Source: Porodaedalea pini | Lineage: Eukaryota; Basidiomycota; Agaricomycetes; Hymenochaetales; Hymenochaetaceae | DNA length: 64,000 nucleotides | Assembly (NCBI GenBank): GCA_002794775.1 | Contig: NBAY01000053.1 | Coordinates: 124,001-188,000 of the forward strand | Direction of reading: 5' to 3' | Shown here: positions 1 to 12,900 of the stretch, piece by piece | Numbering within the stretch: position 1 is the stretch's first letter | Layout: each line of letters opens with the position of its first letter | The notes under the pieces: model-generated | What the model saw: only the letters and a program-made list of their open reading frames with translations | Database searches by the model: none | Told to the model about the DNA's origin: nothing | Position numbers and translations under genes: made by a program

Positions 1-3000
1 TGATCGGGCAGGTGCGCTGGATCGGGGGCACACGGAGTTCAGAACAGATAGTGGCTCCCTAGGCCTGTCGATTGCCGTCTGGTCCGAGTATGGCGAGCAT
101 CCGAGAGCGAGTCGCAGTCATTAATATTAATATTGTTGATATCAAGTTAGAGAAGGAAAGCGTTCCTGTGAGTAACTGTACTGACCAAGGACAGAGAATC
201 TAGAGAAAAGCGACTAGTACTGACCGCCAAAGAAGATGCACAAAATTTGTGACGTATGCGTCTCTTTAAGTTTAACGTTTCCGTTTCTCATTCTAAGTTT
301 TGTCTTCACCGCACCAGCAGCGTCAGCTCTGCCACTTTCGCGTTCTCATCCCAGCTTGCAACTCATCACCGACAACATCGCACTAGTAGTAGTACTCCTC
401 ACGCCCCAGCTCATCCACATTCGGCTTCCTGGCCCCGCACACATTGCGCCACTCCGTCATCCGGCGCAAACCGAGTCCGCCCGCGAGACACAGGCACACG
501 TGCAGCGGCGTGTGCGTTCGCCCTAGGCCTGACGCAATGCAGAGCCCAGTGAGCGAGGCGAGGGCCAGCGGAGCGCGCGCGATTCGTGGGTATAGAGTCT
601 GCTTTTTGGAAGAGACGGACGTCGGTCGTTTACCCGGTCGTGGCGGGTTTCAAAGAAAGTAGCTGGAAAAACTTTGCATGCAGCACGCGAACGTTTTGAT
701 AGTGATATTAGCGAGATTAGTCGGAGGAGAAATTTAAAGATGCATATGCGCTTACAGTCACAGGATGGACGGTCCCTTGCCGTGGGTCCGCACATGCGGC
801 AGCCAACAAACATCGAACTTTGAAAGCTCCTGCCCATTGATATTGCGAGGTTTATCACCCTCTTTACAACATCAAGACTCAAAGAGGCCGAGTCCACACG
901 ATTTGTTCAGTTCCTCGAATCCCACGTGCCCCTGTCTGGTATTGGCTCGTGCCAGAACTTATGAGCACAACGTCGCATGCGAATCTATCCAGATCCAGAG
1001 TGGGAGGGGGAAAGCCTTGAGCAAGAGATCATCAGGAAATCCGAGTCGCGCAGCAGAGAAAAAGAAAAGAAAAGTACATGTATGTAAGATCTAGATATAC
1101 GGATTTGATGTCGTTCCGGCTGATCGGCACACCGTGTTTGGCCCATGGGGCGCTCTATTCGAAGTCCGCGATATTAATATTTTTTTGAAACAGTGGACCG
1201 TGCCCGGGCCTTTGCCTCGAAAGTCGAATCACCCTGACATGCCAGGCCTAGGACAGATAAATTGATAACTGCTTCTCTTTGCACTTCCTTACTTTGGCTT
1301 TTCACCCCCGTCTTCACGAAGCGAAGCGATGTTTTCTAGAAATCGATGTGTAATGGAATGCGATGGAACACAACACGGAAAGTGTAAAGAGAAGAAAAAA
1401 ATCTCTATGGACTTTTTCCGTGGGATTATAGCAACAGGCGTGCTGTTGCCAAACTTCCCCTTTCAGTCGATGTCAAATGCAGTAAACCGTGCTCTGGTCT
1501 GATAGAAAGCACACCTATCTCCTATCGCTGAAAGCAGCAAAATCAAGAAAGGCATGCCGTTTCTTTGCAAGCCTTCCGAAGCTCGGCTAGAAATTATTGT
1601 AGCTGAAACAGTCCACCCAGTGAAACAAGATTTGATGGCGCTCGGCTAACAAGTCGTTTTGGGGGCCTTCCTTTCAAAGTCCGCGCCGATGCTTTGACTA
1701 CGAAAGGGTGGACCCACACAAGGCGCATCACTCTCACATGCCAGAAACGGATAGGTGTATATTTTTTCAAGCTGCTTCCTTGCTTTGACTTTGTACCCTC
1801 TCATATATATTCTTATTCACTAACGTGCGATGCGATAACCATAACACAGGGGGAAACCAATACATGCCAATGGCTCCGAGAAAACCCGACTTGAATACAA
1901 ACACAATATTGCAATTCCAAGCGATCACACGATTCAGACGTCACAGACCTTGTGCGCTTCCCTTTCCCCCTTCCACTTCCCGAGTCCCAGCGAATACTTC
2001 GAGCGAGCGTCCGATCGCAGGCTGAACTCCACGGAAGAACTCACATCTTGCGTTGCCAACCGATGGCCGCCTAATTGAATAGAACAGATCCGAGGTATCC
2101 TCTGAATTGTCGGCCGCACCGCAAAACACGTGCACTGAAGGCATGCACTCGGTTTCGCTTCAGTTTGCTTTCCGCTCGTTCGCAATTAATCTAGCTGCGA
2201 GGACATGGAGTCATGAAGGGAAGCGTGCTGTCATGCTGTCACATTGCGTTTCTTGCGCTGTCAACACGGTCAGTGTGCGGGTAACGTATCTTTGGCATCT
2301 GCGCTCCTTATATTCTTACCGATGGAGCATATACCACGGTCATGTTTCACAGGAATCCGAGCCAGAACCACCGACAATCATTGGTACTTACTGTCAGTCA
2401 GGCCCACCATGTGTCTGCAGCACCGTCGCGTCAAAAATAATACATTGGAGCCGTGGTTGCTCATTTGAAACAGGCCTAGGGTATGTAATGAAAAATGAAA
2501 GACGAAAACGAGGACGAGACGAACTCAAAACTCGAAGAGATACGGGCATATAATGTACGTATCAACAACCACTGAGTAGACTACTGAACATGTCGACGTC
2601 ATGATCCCCAGTCGCTAGAACCACGGAACCACGGAATCGCTGGCGCGAAACGCGGCAGACAATCATGATCTCTGATCACTGGCAATTAGGCACGCCTAGT
2701 CCCTGACCTGCCGCCCACGGTATCTGTGTCGCAACACATTCAAATGCCAATTTGGATTCGATACTTACGCAGAAAGCCGCCGAGGTCCCCGCCCTTCAAG
2801 CAGTTTTGCTTCCGACTGCACATGAGCGCGAGGAACGCGTGCTGGTATTTGGTATTTGACGTTGCTGTGTACTTATCCCACAAGCCTAACCTCGTCCGGT
2901 GTCCTGCCAAGGCATACTCGAGAGTGCCAACGTGCTGGATGTGGCGTTAGCCACGCTTTCGTCTCCTCGTGCTTGGGGTGGGTGATTGCACATTGGGTTT

Positions 3001-3240
3001 GAATGCGGCGCAGATTCGCCTCATATTCTGGGAATTGAAGGATGGTATGAACACTAAGCTAGAGTTGCGCTTGCCACGCCTATTACGTCTCAAGACGCCT
3101 TATGCAATTCCCTTCTTCCTTCATCTATCGAGGACCTTGAGATGACGAGTCTGCCCCTCGTTTCTTGATCCTTTATGGAATTGAACCTTTCTGCAAAGAC
3201 GCGAATACACGCTGTGATCTGGGCATATTTGAAGCACTTG
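1..3240. repeat. Copy 1 of a diverged ~3.2 kb tandem repeat
   Basis: First of three diverged direct copies. Anchor blocks recur at near-constant spacing: a block containing ATGGCGAGCATCCGAGAG lies at about 85-125 here, 3345-3390 in copy 2 and (degraded) 6530-6580 in copy 3. A pyrimidine-rich block with TCTTCACCGCA/ACCGACA lies at about 258-385, 3648-3755 and 6840-6990. A block with GTGGCGTTAGCCACGC lies at about 2938 and 6133. A block with GACAATCATGATC lies near 2660 and 5213. A shorter internal repeat may also exist, since the stretch near 1200-1310 resembles that near 1665-1805. No convincing protein gene is present; the open frames are short and not shared between copies. The unit could be an old transposon or an ancient segmental repeat. 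Confidence 0.65.
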
Positions 3241-6200
3241 AACTTTGATCATCGGCTAGGCAGGCGTGCCTGTTCTCTCAGCTATGTGTGTTCATACATG
3301 GAGTTCAGAATAAATCCTAATTGCCGTCAATTGCCGTTTGTTCCGAATATGGCGAGCATCCGAGAGTGAGTCGCAGCCATTTCATTAAATCGGAGGCTTG
3401 TTAATCCATGTCGGAAGCAAGATGTGATCCAAGCAACAGGGAGGTGTGGAGAACCTAAAGGCCATTCTATTTTTTTTTCCCGCAAAATCCTGCACACCAG
3501 TCAGATGGAGGAAATACAGTTGTATAGGTAACTCTTAGAAAAAGAAGGGATTCTGTAAGCGCTACAAACAGTTATCGGAGGGGAAAAAAACATTGACCAA
3601 CCAAAAGAAATACCCTTATTCATAACTTCTAGCACTGCGCCTTAACATTTTTAACGTTCACCGTTTCCTATTCTGGTTTGTCAGTCCTGTCCCTATGCAC
3701 CTGCAACGCCTTTTTCTCATCCTACCTAGTAACCTGCCACCGACACATCGCCTAGCTCCGGCCCGGCTTTTTTCGCATTCAGATTCCTGGCCCACCTCGT
3801 TGCCCGACGCATCCTTGACATGCACAAGCACCGTGTAGAAAATTGTGCATGGATGTGGTGTCATGTACGTCCCTGACGCGATGTATACGCACACTCTGGC
3901 GGTGAGCGAGGCCAGGACAGTATTGTATGAAGTCTGGAAGTGGAGAAAGTTACTATGAGTTTCATGCGCATACGACAGCTCAGCAAACGTTAACTTTGGA
4001 AACCCTCATCTATTATGGAAATTTTATTGACTTAAAAGTCCACAATTGCCCAGTTCCTCGAGTCCAAACGTCTGGTCTAATTTGCGCTAGAATAGATGGC
4101 CACGATATGCCATGAGAACCCGTCTGATCCAGAACTCATTGAAAGAAATTCAGAACTTCAGATCGAGACCGGGTCTGATCTCGGCTGAATCGGTAAACAA
4201 TTCAGTTCAAACTCCGCGACACTTTTTATGAAGTGGACCCACAAGCCAGAAACGGCCACGTATGCTCTCCTAATCTTATCTGCCTCCTTGGTTTGACCTT
4301 GCACCCTCTCCACGAAAATGTCCCATTTCGCGCAGGCTCGCAGCTTTCTGAATCGAAATACAATGGGATTGTGAGTGAATACGATAGAGAAGAAGCTTAT
4401 GTATGAGTCCAAGGAAATGGCGCGATTCAACACAATGCACTTCGAAGCGAGACAATACATCACACATCTTCGGATTGATTGCATTTATTTCGGCATGGAC
4501 AATGAGGTGCGTGGTTTCTTCTGGAGAGTTCAGCCTACGATCGGATGCTCGCTCGACATAATCGCCGGGACTCGAAAGCGGAAGTGGTGTCGGGTACGTC
4601 GTGAAACATGTGGATGGAGTATACTGCAGTCGAATTTATTGAGCTGGTGGGTTTCTGTCATCGAGCGGCCCGTCTCTTTCGTGCGCACTGTCGGTCAAAG
4701 GCGAGTAACAACGAGAGCCCGGAATATAGGGAGAGAAATCTGAGATGTATGAGTAGGCGTCTTCAGCATCCGCACACCTTGCCCTTCTCCTAACTCCTCT
4801 GCATTTCCCGACCCTGGAGCATGACATGATCCCCAGGAGTCTCAGTCAGGACTGCGACAGTCACTCCCAACCACGGTCAATCAAGCGCGTGTTCGTTTCT
4901 TCAAGTGGCTGCAGTACCGCCGTGTTTGAAGCGTCAAGAATAATATACAGGGATTCCACAACGATCATTTATTTTTCGTTATTTGTCTCTGACAATATCC
5001 GAATTCTTAAGGAGACAGAAACACTGATACGTGCGCCTGTATAGGAGCATCCTTTCAGAATTCGTTGTCTACGCATTTAATCTTTGCTTTGGACAAATTA
5101 GCGAGGATGTGGACATGTTGACGTCGTGATCCTTAGAATTCAGGCGTTAGGCGTCAGAATCACTAAACCACCAAACTACCGGCGTCGAACTAGAAGCTAG
5201 AACCTGACCGACAATCATGATCACTGATCATTAGGAATCAGGTCCGCCAAATACCTCTCACCGCTCACCCACCCGTGTGGTAACAGATTCAATTGGAGAT
5301 TCAGTTATTCACAGAGGACCCTGTACAGGCCCGCAACGACACCCTGTTTACGGCTGTACGTGAGCTGGAGTCGGACTCGGAAGGCAGTTGAGCATAAGAA
5401 ACGCATGTTGTTATGGTTTATCCATGCTGAGTTTAACGCTACGCCGACTAGCCCGCCGCTAATCCATTCCTGTTAAGGCATCCTCATTCATTTAATTTCA
5501 GACGGCTTGATACTTGTTGCTTGTATTATAACGACCTTGTCCACAAGGCGAGCGAGGCGCACATGTGCGACATCTTGATCATGCCCACACCAATACAGTG
5601 TAACGCAGCCTACATTCGACCATGTTCCAGACCCAGATCCGTCCGTAAGTCCGAACGACGTCCGCATCTCATGGTACTCGACGCGTAGCGTTCCCAGTTG
5701 GAAATGTAACTGGAAACTCATATGAAGGAAGAAACGAGAGGTACGGCACGGGCGTTTGGATCGTTCGATTCCAATCGTGTGCACCCAGAATCCAGTCTAC
5801 CACATTACTCATCACGTCGAGCGTCAAGGTCCTCATTCTCGCGCCCGCACAAACAGAAGAGGAAAGGAGAGGATGAGCAATCGAGATTCAAAGTCCCCGA
5901 CCTTCCTATTCTTGGTCACTTTCTCACTGATGCTGTCGGCTCTGTTCATGAAACAACCTCCTAACATGACACATCAAAGATATTTAAAGCCAAGTTTACG
6001 GCAAGTATACTCACAAAAACGCGCGATAAAACGAGCTCCAGCAATTTAATCGTTACGGAAATGCAAGGATCCACACCAGCCATCTGCCAATAATAAATCC
6101 AAGCCTTCCCGAGACTCGAGAGTCAACGTGCTGGGTGTGGCGTTAGCCACGCCCCCGTCCCCTCACCTCGGGGTGGGGTTGCATACGCATTCGCCCTGGA

Positions 6201-6480
6201 ACGCGGTGCGGTTCCATCTTGTATTCTTAGAACTGAACTGAAGATGGGACGAACATGAAGCTGGAGCTGTCGTGCCTGTCCTATTACGTCTCGAGCTGCG
6301 CTACATTATCCCCGTCATCTGCCAGCGGACTTCAAGATGACGAGTGGGTCCCTCGTTTCTTGATCCTTTATGAATCGAGTTTCAGCAGAGGAGCCGCGAC
6401 ATGCTGTGATCTGAGATCCTTTGAGCATTGAGTACTGCACTTGAGCAATAAGTATTGTGCGCTGGATCTCCTGGCATGCA
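3241..6480. repeat. Copy 2 of the diverged ~3.2 kb tandem repeat
   Basis: Second direct copy, recognised by the same ordered anchor blocks as copy 1 and offset by about 3.26 kb. The block of copy 1 near 1732-1803 (CCAGAAACGG, then a pyrimidine-rich stretch) returns at about 4245-4310. A minus-strand open frame at 5488-5784 reads smoothly for 98 codons, but no family was recognised and copies 1 and 3 show no counterpart, so it is not called as a gene. The copies are much diverged, so the duplication is old. The boundaries given are those of the period, not of a demonstrated insertion. Confidence 0.6.
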
Positions 6481-7450
6481 CGCCCGTTCATGTTGTTCGG
6501 AACAGAACCTAGCTCCCGTAGATTGCCGCCTGTTCCGAATATTGGCCAGCGTCAGAGTACGAGTCGCAGCCATTTCATTAATTTCCGTCGTGCCGTGAGT
6601 TTGTTAATTCAGACCTGAAGAAAGATGTCATCCGAGCAACACGTAGAAGGACGTAAGGAATCTAAAGATCATTCTATTTTCTCCGCGAAACTTTGTATAC
6701 CAGGAAGATGGAGGAGATACATGATAAGTAACTATCAGAGAAGGAAAGAGACTTGTGAGTGCTATTGGCAGTAGTTGAAGAAAGAGAAGAAAGCGACTGA
6801 CCATCAAGAGAAAATACGCGCACAAAATTATTACTTCTGCACCTTAACATTCCCTCCCACATATACTTTCTCATTTCAATTTGTCTTCACCGCAATATCA
6901 GCGTCAGCTCCGATAGTTCGCGTCCGCAAGCATTTTCTCATTCCATCTCACCACCGACACATTGCCTTCCTCACGCCCAACTCGTCCACATGCAGTTTGC
7001 CGCCGCGTCACGCCAAGCACACACCGCGCCATTCGTCATCCGGTACCCTCGGTAAGGGATTGCCCTACGCTCGCCGCGAACCGTAGGAAGTTAGCGCATA
7101 CGCGCGCGACCTGTACGTCCCAGATGCGATGTAGGAGCATGAGGAGGAAGTTCGCGCGAGGAGGGCGGCAGGTGAAGCGAGGACGGCAGGGTGCGAGCTG
7201 TGGAAGTGGAGTAGGTCGGAAAGGAGGGCTACGTCGAACCCATTGATGTTCGGTCGGGTACGAGATTTCAGGTCGTTACTTCCATGTACAATAGGGAATT
7301 GATGTTAGCAAGATTACTGTAGTCGAAAAGGAGAAATAAATGCGATGTACTTACAGGATGGGCGCCACGTCTGTCCCCCGCCCATGACTCGCATACACGA
7401 TCGAGCAGCTGGGAATGATAAGCCGCGAGCCTACACATCAATCTGCATGC
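6481..7450. repeat. Copy 3 (partial) of the ~3.2 kb tandem repeat
   Basis: Third direct copy, covering only the first ~1 kb of the unit. It shares with copy 2 a long colinear stretch from about 6520 to 6860: CGCAGCCATTTCATTAA, then GAAAGATGT.ATCC, then CATTCTATTTT, then CAGATGGAGGA-like motifs. It shares with copy 1 the run to the CTTACAGGATGG-type block at 7345-7365 (copy 1 at 754-766). Homology fades before about 7.5 kb, where the first plausible exons begin. No gene was seen inside it. Confidence 0.55.
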
Positions 7451-7576
7451 ACGTATCTATCTTTGCGTCGTCGGAAGTCGGTGATGACGACGAGCTCGGA
7501 CAAGGACGGACGGAAGGGCGCACTGTCGATTCTACACTATATGCACTCTATGTCAGTACAATACATCACCATGATA

Positions 7577-7735
7577 ATGGAGTCCAGAGAGCGCAGTATG
7601 ATGATAGCGTTTGAAGTCGATGCTACGTACCGGTCCTTCTGCGAAAGGGATGAGCCCACGACGAAAATGCTCCGCGACGAGCAGCAGCGACGGGAAGAGC
7701 TGGTCTGCAAGAAGTGTCAAAGCCTAAAATCACAA
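7577..7735 (+). CDS. Possible single exon, unknown protein
   Basis: A short plus-strand stretch reads as a charged, helix-like peptide containing ERDEPTTKML, QQRREELVCKKCQ and a CxxC pair. It is followed at about 7735 by a plausible splice donor (CAA|GTAAATG). No partner exon was identified downstream, and the opposite strand is also open here, so this could be a chance frame. The family was not recognised. Confidence 0.2.
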
Positions 7736-7894
7736 GTAAATGGAACGAGAGTCCGCAATGCGCTGCTTTTAGCCGCCCTTCTATAACTCTTCTCTTCTCG
7801 AAATGCGAGACGCGCTCGCGCACGTCCTTGCCTTCCCACGTGTTGTCCGTCTGTACATTCATCGTCCTCGTATAAAACGGGCAACACCAGTCAC

Positions 7895-8349
7895 TCAAAA
7901 ACATTTGGAAGTAGGAGAACGGAAAGGAAGATGTGAAAGGAAAGGGTGAGAATAACTGCTCACCTTGGGCACAATGTTGAGAACGAGGTCACCGTAACGC
8001 ACAACCCCGTCATCGTGCATGGCTGCGGCGTAGTCCTCGCCCATGAGTCTCGGTGAGTCATTGAAGACCTCTAAGTCGATGCTCGAGGTCGACATCACTA
8101 AAGATGGGAGTAGGAGAGCAAGAATCTTGGAGATACTATGAGAATATGCCTCGGCGCGTACACAAATAAGTGACAACAACGCGTCGAAACTTCCCACGAA
8201 TCGAACTCCGCAGACTGACACTCTTCCCACAAGTGTCCATAAATCTCATCCTGCGCTCTTGAAAGGCGGCGCTGGTAATAATCCTCTCGTACGAATTTAA
8301 TTTGCTCATGATACCATGGAATATACTTGCAGGTGGCTGGCGGAACCAC
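7895..8349 (-). CDS. Possible spliced gene fragment, unknown protein
   Basis: Two minus-strand stretches look coding. The first (about 8190-8349) encodes YIPWYHEQIKF, EDYYQRRLSRAQDEIYGH and EECQSAEFDSWEV. The second (about 7967-8095) encodes DLEVFNDSPRLMGEDY and VVRYGDLVLNIVPK. The second stretch ends in a good donor (CCCAAG|GTGAGC near 7965) and begins after an acceptor-like CTTTAG at about 8097. If real, the gene diverges from the plus-strand gene at 8601. Start, stop and downstream exons could not be fixed and no family was recognised. Confidence 0.35.
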
Positions 8350-8600
8350 GATTTTGAGTCAGTGGATGACAGTCCTCAGGCTGGGCTGGCTCACAAATAG
8401 GACATGATCACCTCACTTAAGCTTCTTATTCAAACACGTTCTCCGACCACGACTCTCCTTCATTCATGCCACGTTATTTTCCTTTATCCAGCGGTATGTT
8501 CGTGCGTTCAGGCAGTGACAGCGTCTACACGGATAGCAACGACAACACTGCAAGCAGAGAGGGGCAATCAGTTCGGTCAGGTCACAGTTGACAAGACAAG

Positions 8601-9730
8601 ATGATCACATGTATGTGCCGCAAGAGCTTTCATCGCAGCAGAATTCTGACTATCAACTCCCTAGTCTCTTCGATTGCGCTCGGTGTTATCGGCTTCACAA
8701 TCTTCTTCTGCTACTACTGCACGCCGCTTGTCAAAGCTCGCCGGAGGGCGAAGGCTGCAAAGAAACGACATGAGCTCCTCAAACCCTTTTCGCGCAGTCG
8801 GCAGAAGTTATACGGCCTTGACGATACCACCTCGAACTATAGCAGTGACTCGAAGGATTTCGAGTCGATCACGCCAGAGCGGATTGTCACCCGAGACTCA
8901 ATTGGTCTTTCGAAAGCTAGGCAAGCAGCATCACCAATCGACCTGCATCCATTTATTTCGCATTTTCCAGCTCCTCCTCGATCACGCTCAGTTTCGGCAT
9001 TTAAACAGGCACAGCCTCCTTTCTCCAACCTTGATGTATCTTCCAACGGATCGCTGAGCTCCACACTTCTTAAGGCACTCTATGTTTCTCCTAAAGGCCT
9101 GGGCTCGCCCTTCATCGGCTTGCCACACATGGAATCTTTCCCGCAGACGTTCGTTATTTCTGACTCTCAAGATTTTTTATCAGACACCAAGATCAAGCTT
9201 TCTACATCAAGCTCTGTTCTCCGTCAAGCGCAGAGTAGCCTTGCTGTTCTCCATGTTAGCCCTTCGACTTCACTCGCTCCAGTTGACCCGCCTGCAAAAC
9301 GGGTCTGCGGAATGGTTCCCCCTCGCTCTAGCTCACTAAAGGCTATTCTCTCCTCGAGTACTTTGGCCGCATCCGAAACCAGGACGCCGAACGTGAGGCC
9401 TGCTGGACGGCGTCTCCAAATGCCCAACAATATGACACAGTTCCCGGTCAGTCGTTACCACCTGTGTATGCCGACGTCATACTTCCCGGCTACTTTCGGG
9501 AAAGCTCCAGGGTGCCTCCTCTTTCTTATGTTTCTAGCCACGATGAAAGTCGAAAAGGGCAGGCGCAGGAATATTCCCAGATGCCGTCTAGTGCTACATC
9601 ACGTTCCGAAAACCCAATCTCTACACGTCCAAGATATTGTCTTAGCCCGTGCATCGAGTTACACTCGTGGATTGGTAGTGGGTTTGCCGCCGAAATCGAG
9701 AAGACAGGCAGGCACCGAGCTGCAGTTTGA
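8601..9730 (+). CDS. Single-pass membrane protein, uncharacterised
   Basis: Likely a two-exon gene. Exon 1 runs 8601-9392 and a 59-nt intron spans 9393-9451 (GTGAGG..GGTCAG). Exon 2 continues in another frame to a stop at 9728-9730, giving about 356 residues. Without the intron the first frame stays open to 9767 (388 aa), but its last 120 residues read poorly. The spliced version gives a smoother tail (SLPPVYADVILPGYF, SYVSSHDESR). Near the N-terminus, residues ~18-45 form one hydrophobic segment (SSIALGVIGFTIFFCYYC), followed at once by a basic patch (KARRRAKAAKKRH). This suggests a membrane anchor with a long Ser/Pro-rich, probably disordered, cytosolic tail. No family was recognised. It converges tail-to-tail with the ABC transporter gene, with about 220 bp between them. 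Confidence 0.55.
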
Positions 9731-9951
9731 GATGGTGAAGAAGCGCGAGTCTCTTCTGTTCTGGTGAAGTCGACAAGAGTGCATTATATGACGACGAATC
9801 AATTGTACCAATGAGTTATTTCTTCAAGCTTAGCATTTTACGACATGTATTCTACCGTTACCAGTCACTCTTTCCAGTGATAGCGCATCCATTTTTATGG
9901 ATAACATCACATTTAAGATTGGTATTTTTTTTTACCGGTGGCGGAAGGCAT

Positions 9952-12900
9952 CTAAGACACTCCGGCTATCCTCTTCAACATGGAGAACTCGTCCTTGCCC
10001 GCTGCCTTGCATAAAGCATAGAAGCGAGATGAGGGGTCAGATAGCAATGTCGCTGGGCGATCATACTCGACGATGCGGCCTTGGTCGAGAAGCATCACCT
10101 GGAAGAATGAAAAGTCACTTCAATCCTGGTTGAAAAAAAGGGATGGACTAACTCTGTTATAGTCAATGACCGTCCGCAAACGATGGGCAATGGTTAAGAT
10201 CGTCGAGTCGGCGAATTCACTAGTAATGAAGGTCTGAGCCAGTAATTCTCAGATGAGGACTCATACGTACTGTCTTATGGTCTTCCCAATAAGTTCATCG
10301 GTGGCATAGTCAACACTAAGCACAGCTGTCAGTACGCCGGATGAGGTTGTGTCTGACTGTTCCAATTACCTAGCAGTCGCTTCGTCCATTACAAGCACTT
10401 TAGATCGTTTCAGAATGGCACGGGCCATGCACAAAAGCTGTTTCTCTCTGATAGGTATTTGAACAATCAGCCCCTTCTCATATAGTCAGCTTAGTCAAAA
10501 CTGACCCAGTAGAGAAGTTGTCACCTCCCTCCGATACGGGAGAATCAAGATTGCGGAAGACGTTCTCGTTGACCTCCTCTGAAGCCTCCTCGTCATCGCC
10601 CGATGGTATCAGATGCACACGATGCAGTGCCTCGAACTTTACAGACGCCGCTCTTCAGTCTGAGGAGATACCACGAGAAACCTATTGAAAGTACGCACGA
10701 GTTCTACATCCTCATATTCATCGAAGACATCCAATGTTGAACGCAGGGTACCACTCAGAATAGTGGGATCCTCTGTGATGAAAATAAGTAACTTGACCTT
10801 CGAGGAAAAGGAAAGAAACGTACGAGGAATGATAGTCAATTTGCTCCTCAGGTCAGTCAAACCAATCTTCGAAATGTCAATTCCATCCACGAGTATCCGT
10901 CCTTCAGTTGCTTCCACGAACCGGAAGAAAGATAAGGCTAAGGTACTCTTTCCGCTGCCTACAAATTTAAGAAAAAATGGTGAGTTTCTTCACCGACTTC
11001 TGTTTCGAAGATAGCAAGCTAATCACCTGTACGGCCAAGAATACCAATCTTCTCGCCTGGATTTACCTTAAAGTTTAGGTCATGCAAGACGTTAGGAAGA
11101 TCAGGCTAGAATCTTGGTCAATCAAGATATCTTCCCAGTGTTGATAGAACATACTGCATATCGGATAACAAGGCCTTCGCATTCCACGGAGCCTAGTACA
11201 AGATGTATGTTTAATATTCATACCTTGTTTTTAATTGGAGACGTACAATACCTTTAGAGGGCCATGAAGCGGGAGGCCTGGGTTCAATGAACTCGGGGCC
11301 TTCCTTGGGCAATTCCGAGTACTCCTTTACTCGCTCGACGGCAACCTACAAACCTGATAAATAGGAACCCATTTGCGAAATAATTCCAACGTACCATGGA
11401 TTGTTCAAGCCCAACAAAGCGTCGCACCTGAAGAAGATTGCTAATGATTCACGGAATAAAACAGCAACGCTCTTACCATGAAAAGTAACTTTAAAATAGA
11501 TGTTTCGGTCAGAAAGAGCAGTCAGAAGAAGAACGCCTTCTTGAAGCAGTGGCTTACGTCGTTTGTTACTGTCGAAGCAAATGCCAGAATAAAGCCTGCA
11601 AGGCTAGCACTAATATTGGGGTTTACGAGTGCCAGAATGGCCGTCACGCCAACGATCGCACTACTCAGCAAGTTGAAGCGAGTAGAAACCCAGCGATTCA
11701 CTGCAGTACCTTCTCAGCGTCTTTCTTTCACCGAGTAAAAATTGCTTACCACCCCACAGCCAGTAGTACGGATTAGTGTTCTTCATCCAGGTCAGACAGA
11801 GTTTGTGCAACCTCCACTAATTGCTACATACCGTGTCAACGCAGCTGAGCATGTCGCGCATGAATTTGGAGCTAGCACCAAAGGCACGCAATATCGGTAC
11901 ACCGGATATTGTTTCTCCGTAGATGGAGTACAATGGTGAGCGTGATACGGAATCTGAGAAGATGGATTAATAGAAAGGCCAACGGATCATTCTTGCCACT
12001 AACCGAGCCTTCTCATATCACGACTGCACTGGCCGTAAACCTTCGCCACTGGAAGTCATAACGTCAGCCTCAGACTGATGAGAGGTAAGTTAACCCTTCA
12101 CCATTGTAATATAAGAATCCGAGAACAATTGCAGCGGCGAAGAACGCCGGTCCACCAACGAAGCTGATGGTGACAAGTGTTGTACAAGCGGATGTGAAAT
12201 AGATGACACTTCGTCCGAAATTGTCAGACAACGAACTGTCGATGCCTGCAATGAGAGATGAACAAAGAGGCATGGTTATAGTAGTTAGGGCTATACCTTC
12301 GAAGTCTTTGCCAAAGCGATTCAGCAGTCGACCACGCGAGACAGTATCGTGGAAACGAATTTGGGCAAATAATACCGTCTCCAGTAATTCTAATTAACGT
12401 CAACATTTGAATAGGCGAATGAAACAACGAGGACGTGCTTTTATAAAGGATTGTGGAGGCATGGATCGATCCTTGGTCTGCACGACATGGAGGTTAAGTA
12501 GCTGCAATTATCTTAGCTAAAAGGTTCAGCTTACAAAGCACGAACCAACGAAGGGTCGAGACAACGAGACCTGCGACAACTTGTCAGAACGCCCAAGTCC
12601 CAAATACTGACGAACCAACATACCAAAGAATGTAATCTGCACGAGTAGTCAGAAAGTACTTGTAATTTAGATGAAAGAAAGCGCACCAGGGCATATATGG
12701 AAACATAGTAAAGCGGTCCTTTAACGTCATCATGTTTTTCCGCTAGACCCGACCAGTAGCTACAGCAAATTATCAGTATGGTGTACATCGTATTTGAACA
12801 CCTTAAAAGCCTACCTCAGCCAGCCATTTTCCACTACTGGGCTGGCTGCCGCGAGGATGATGGAGAAAATGAAGATAACCCAGTATATACTGCCGCCCAC

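Noticed and set aside
5488..5784. 98-codon minus-strand frame in repeat copy 2
   Set aside because: No homologous frame in the other copies, no recognised domain and no splice partners.
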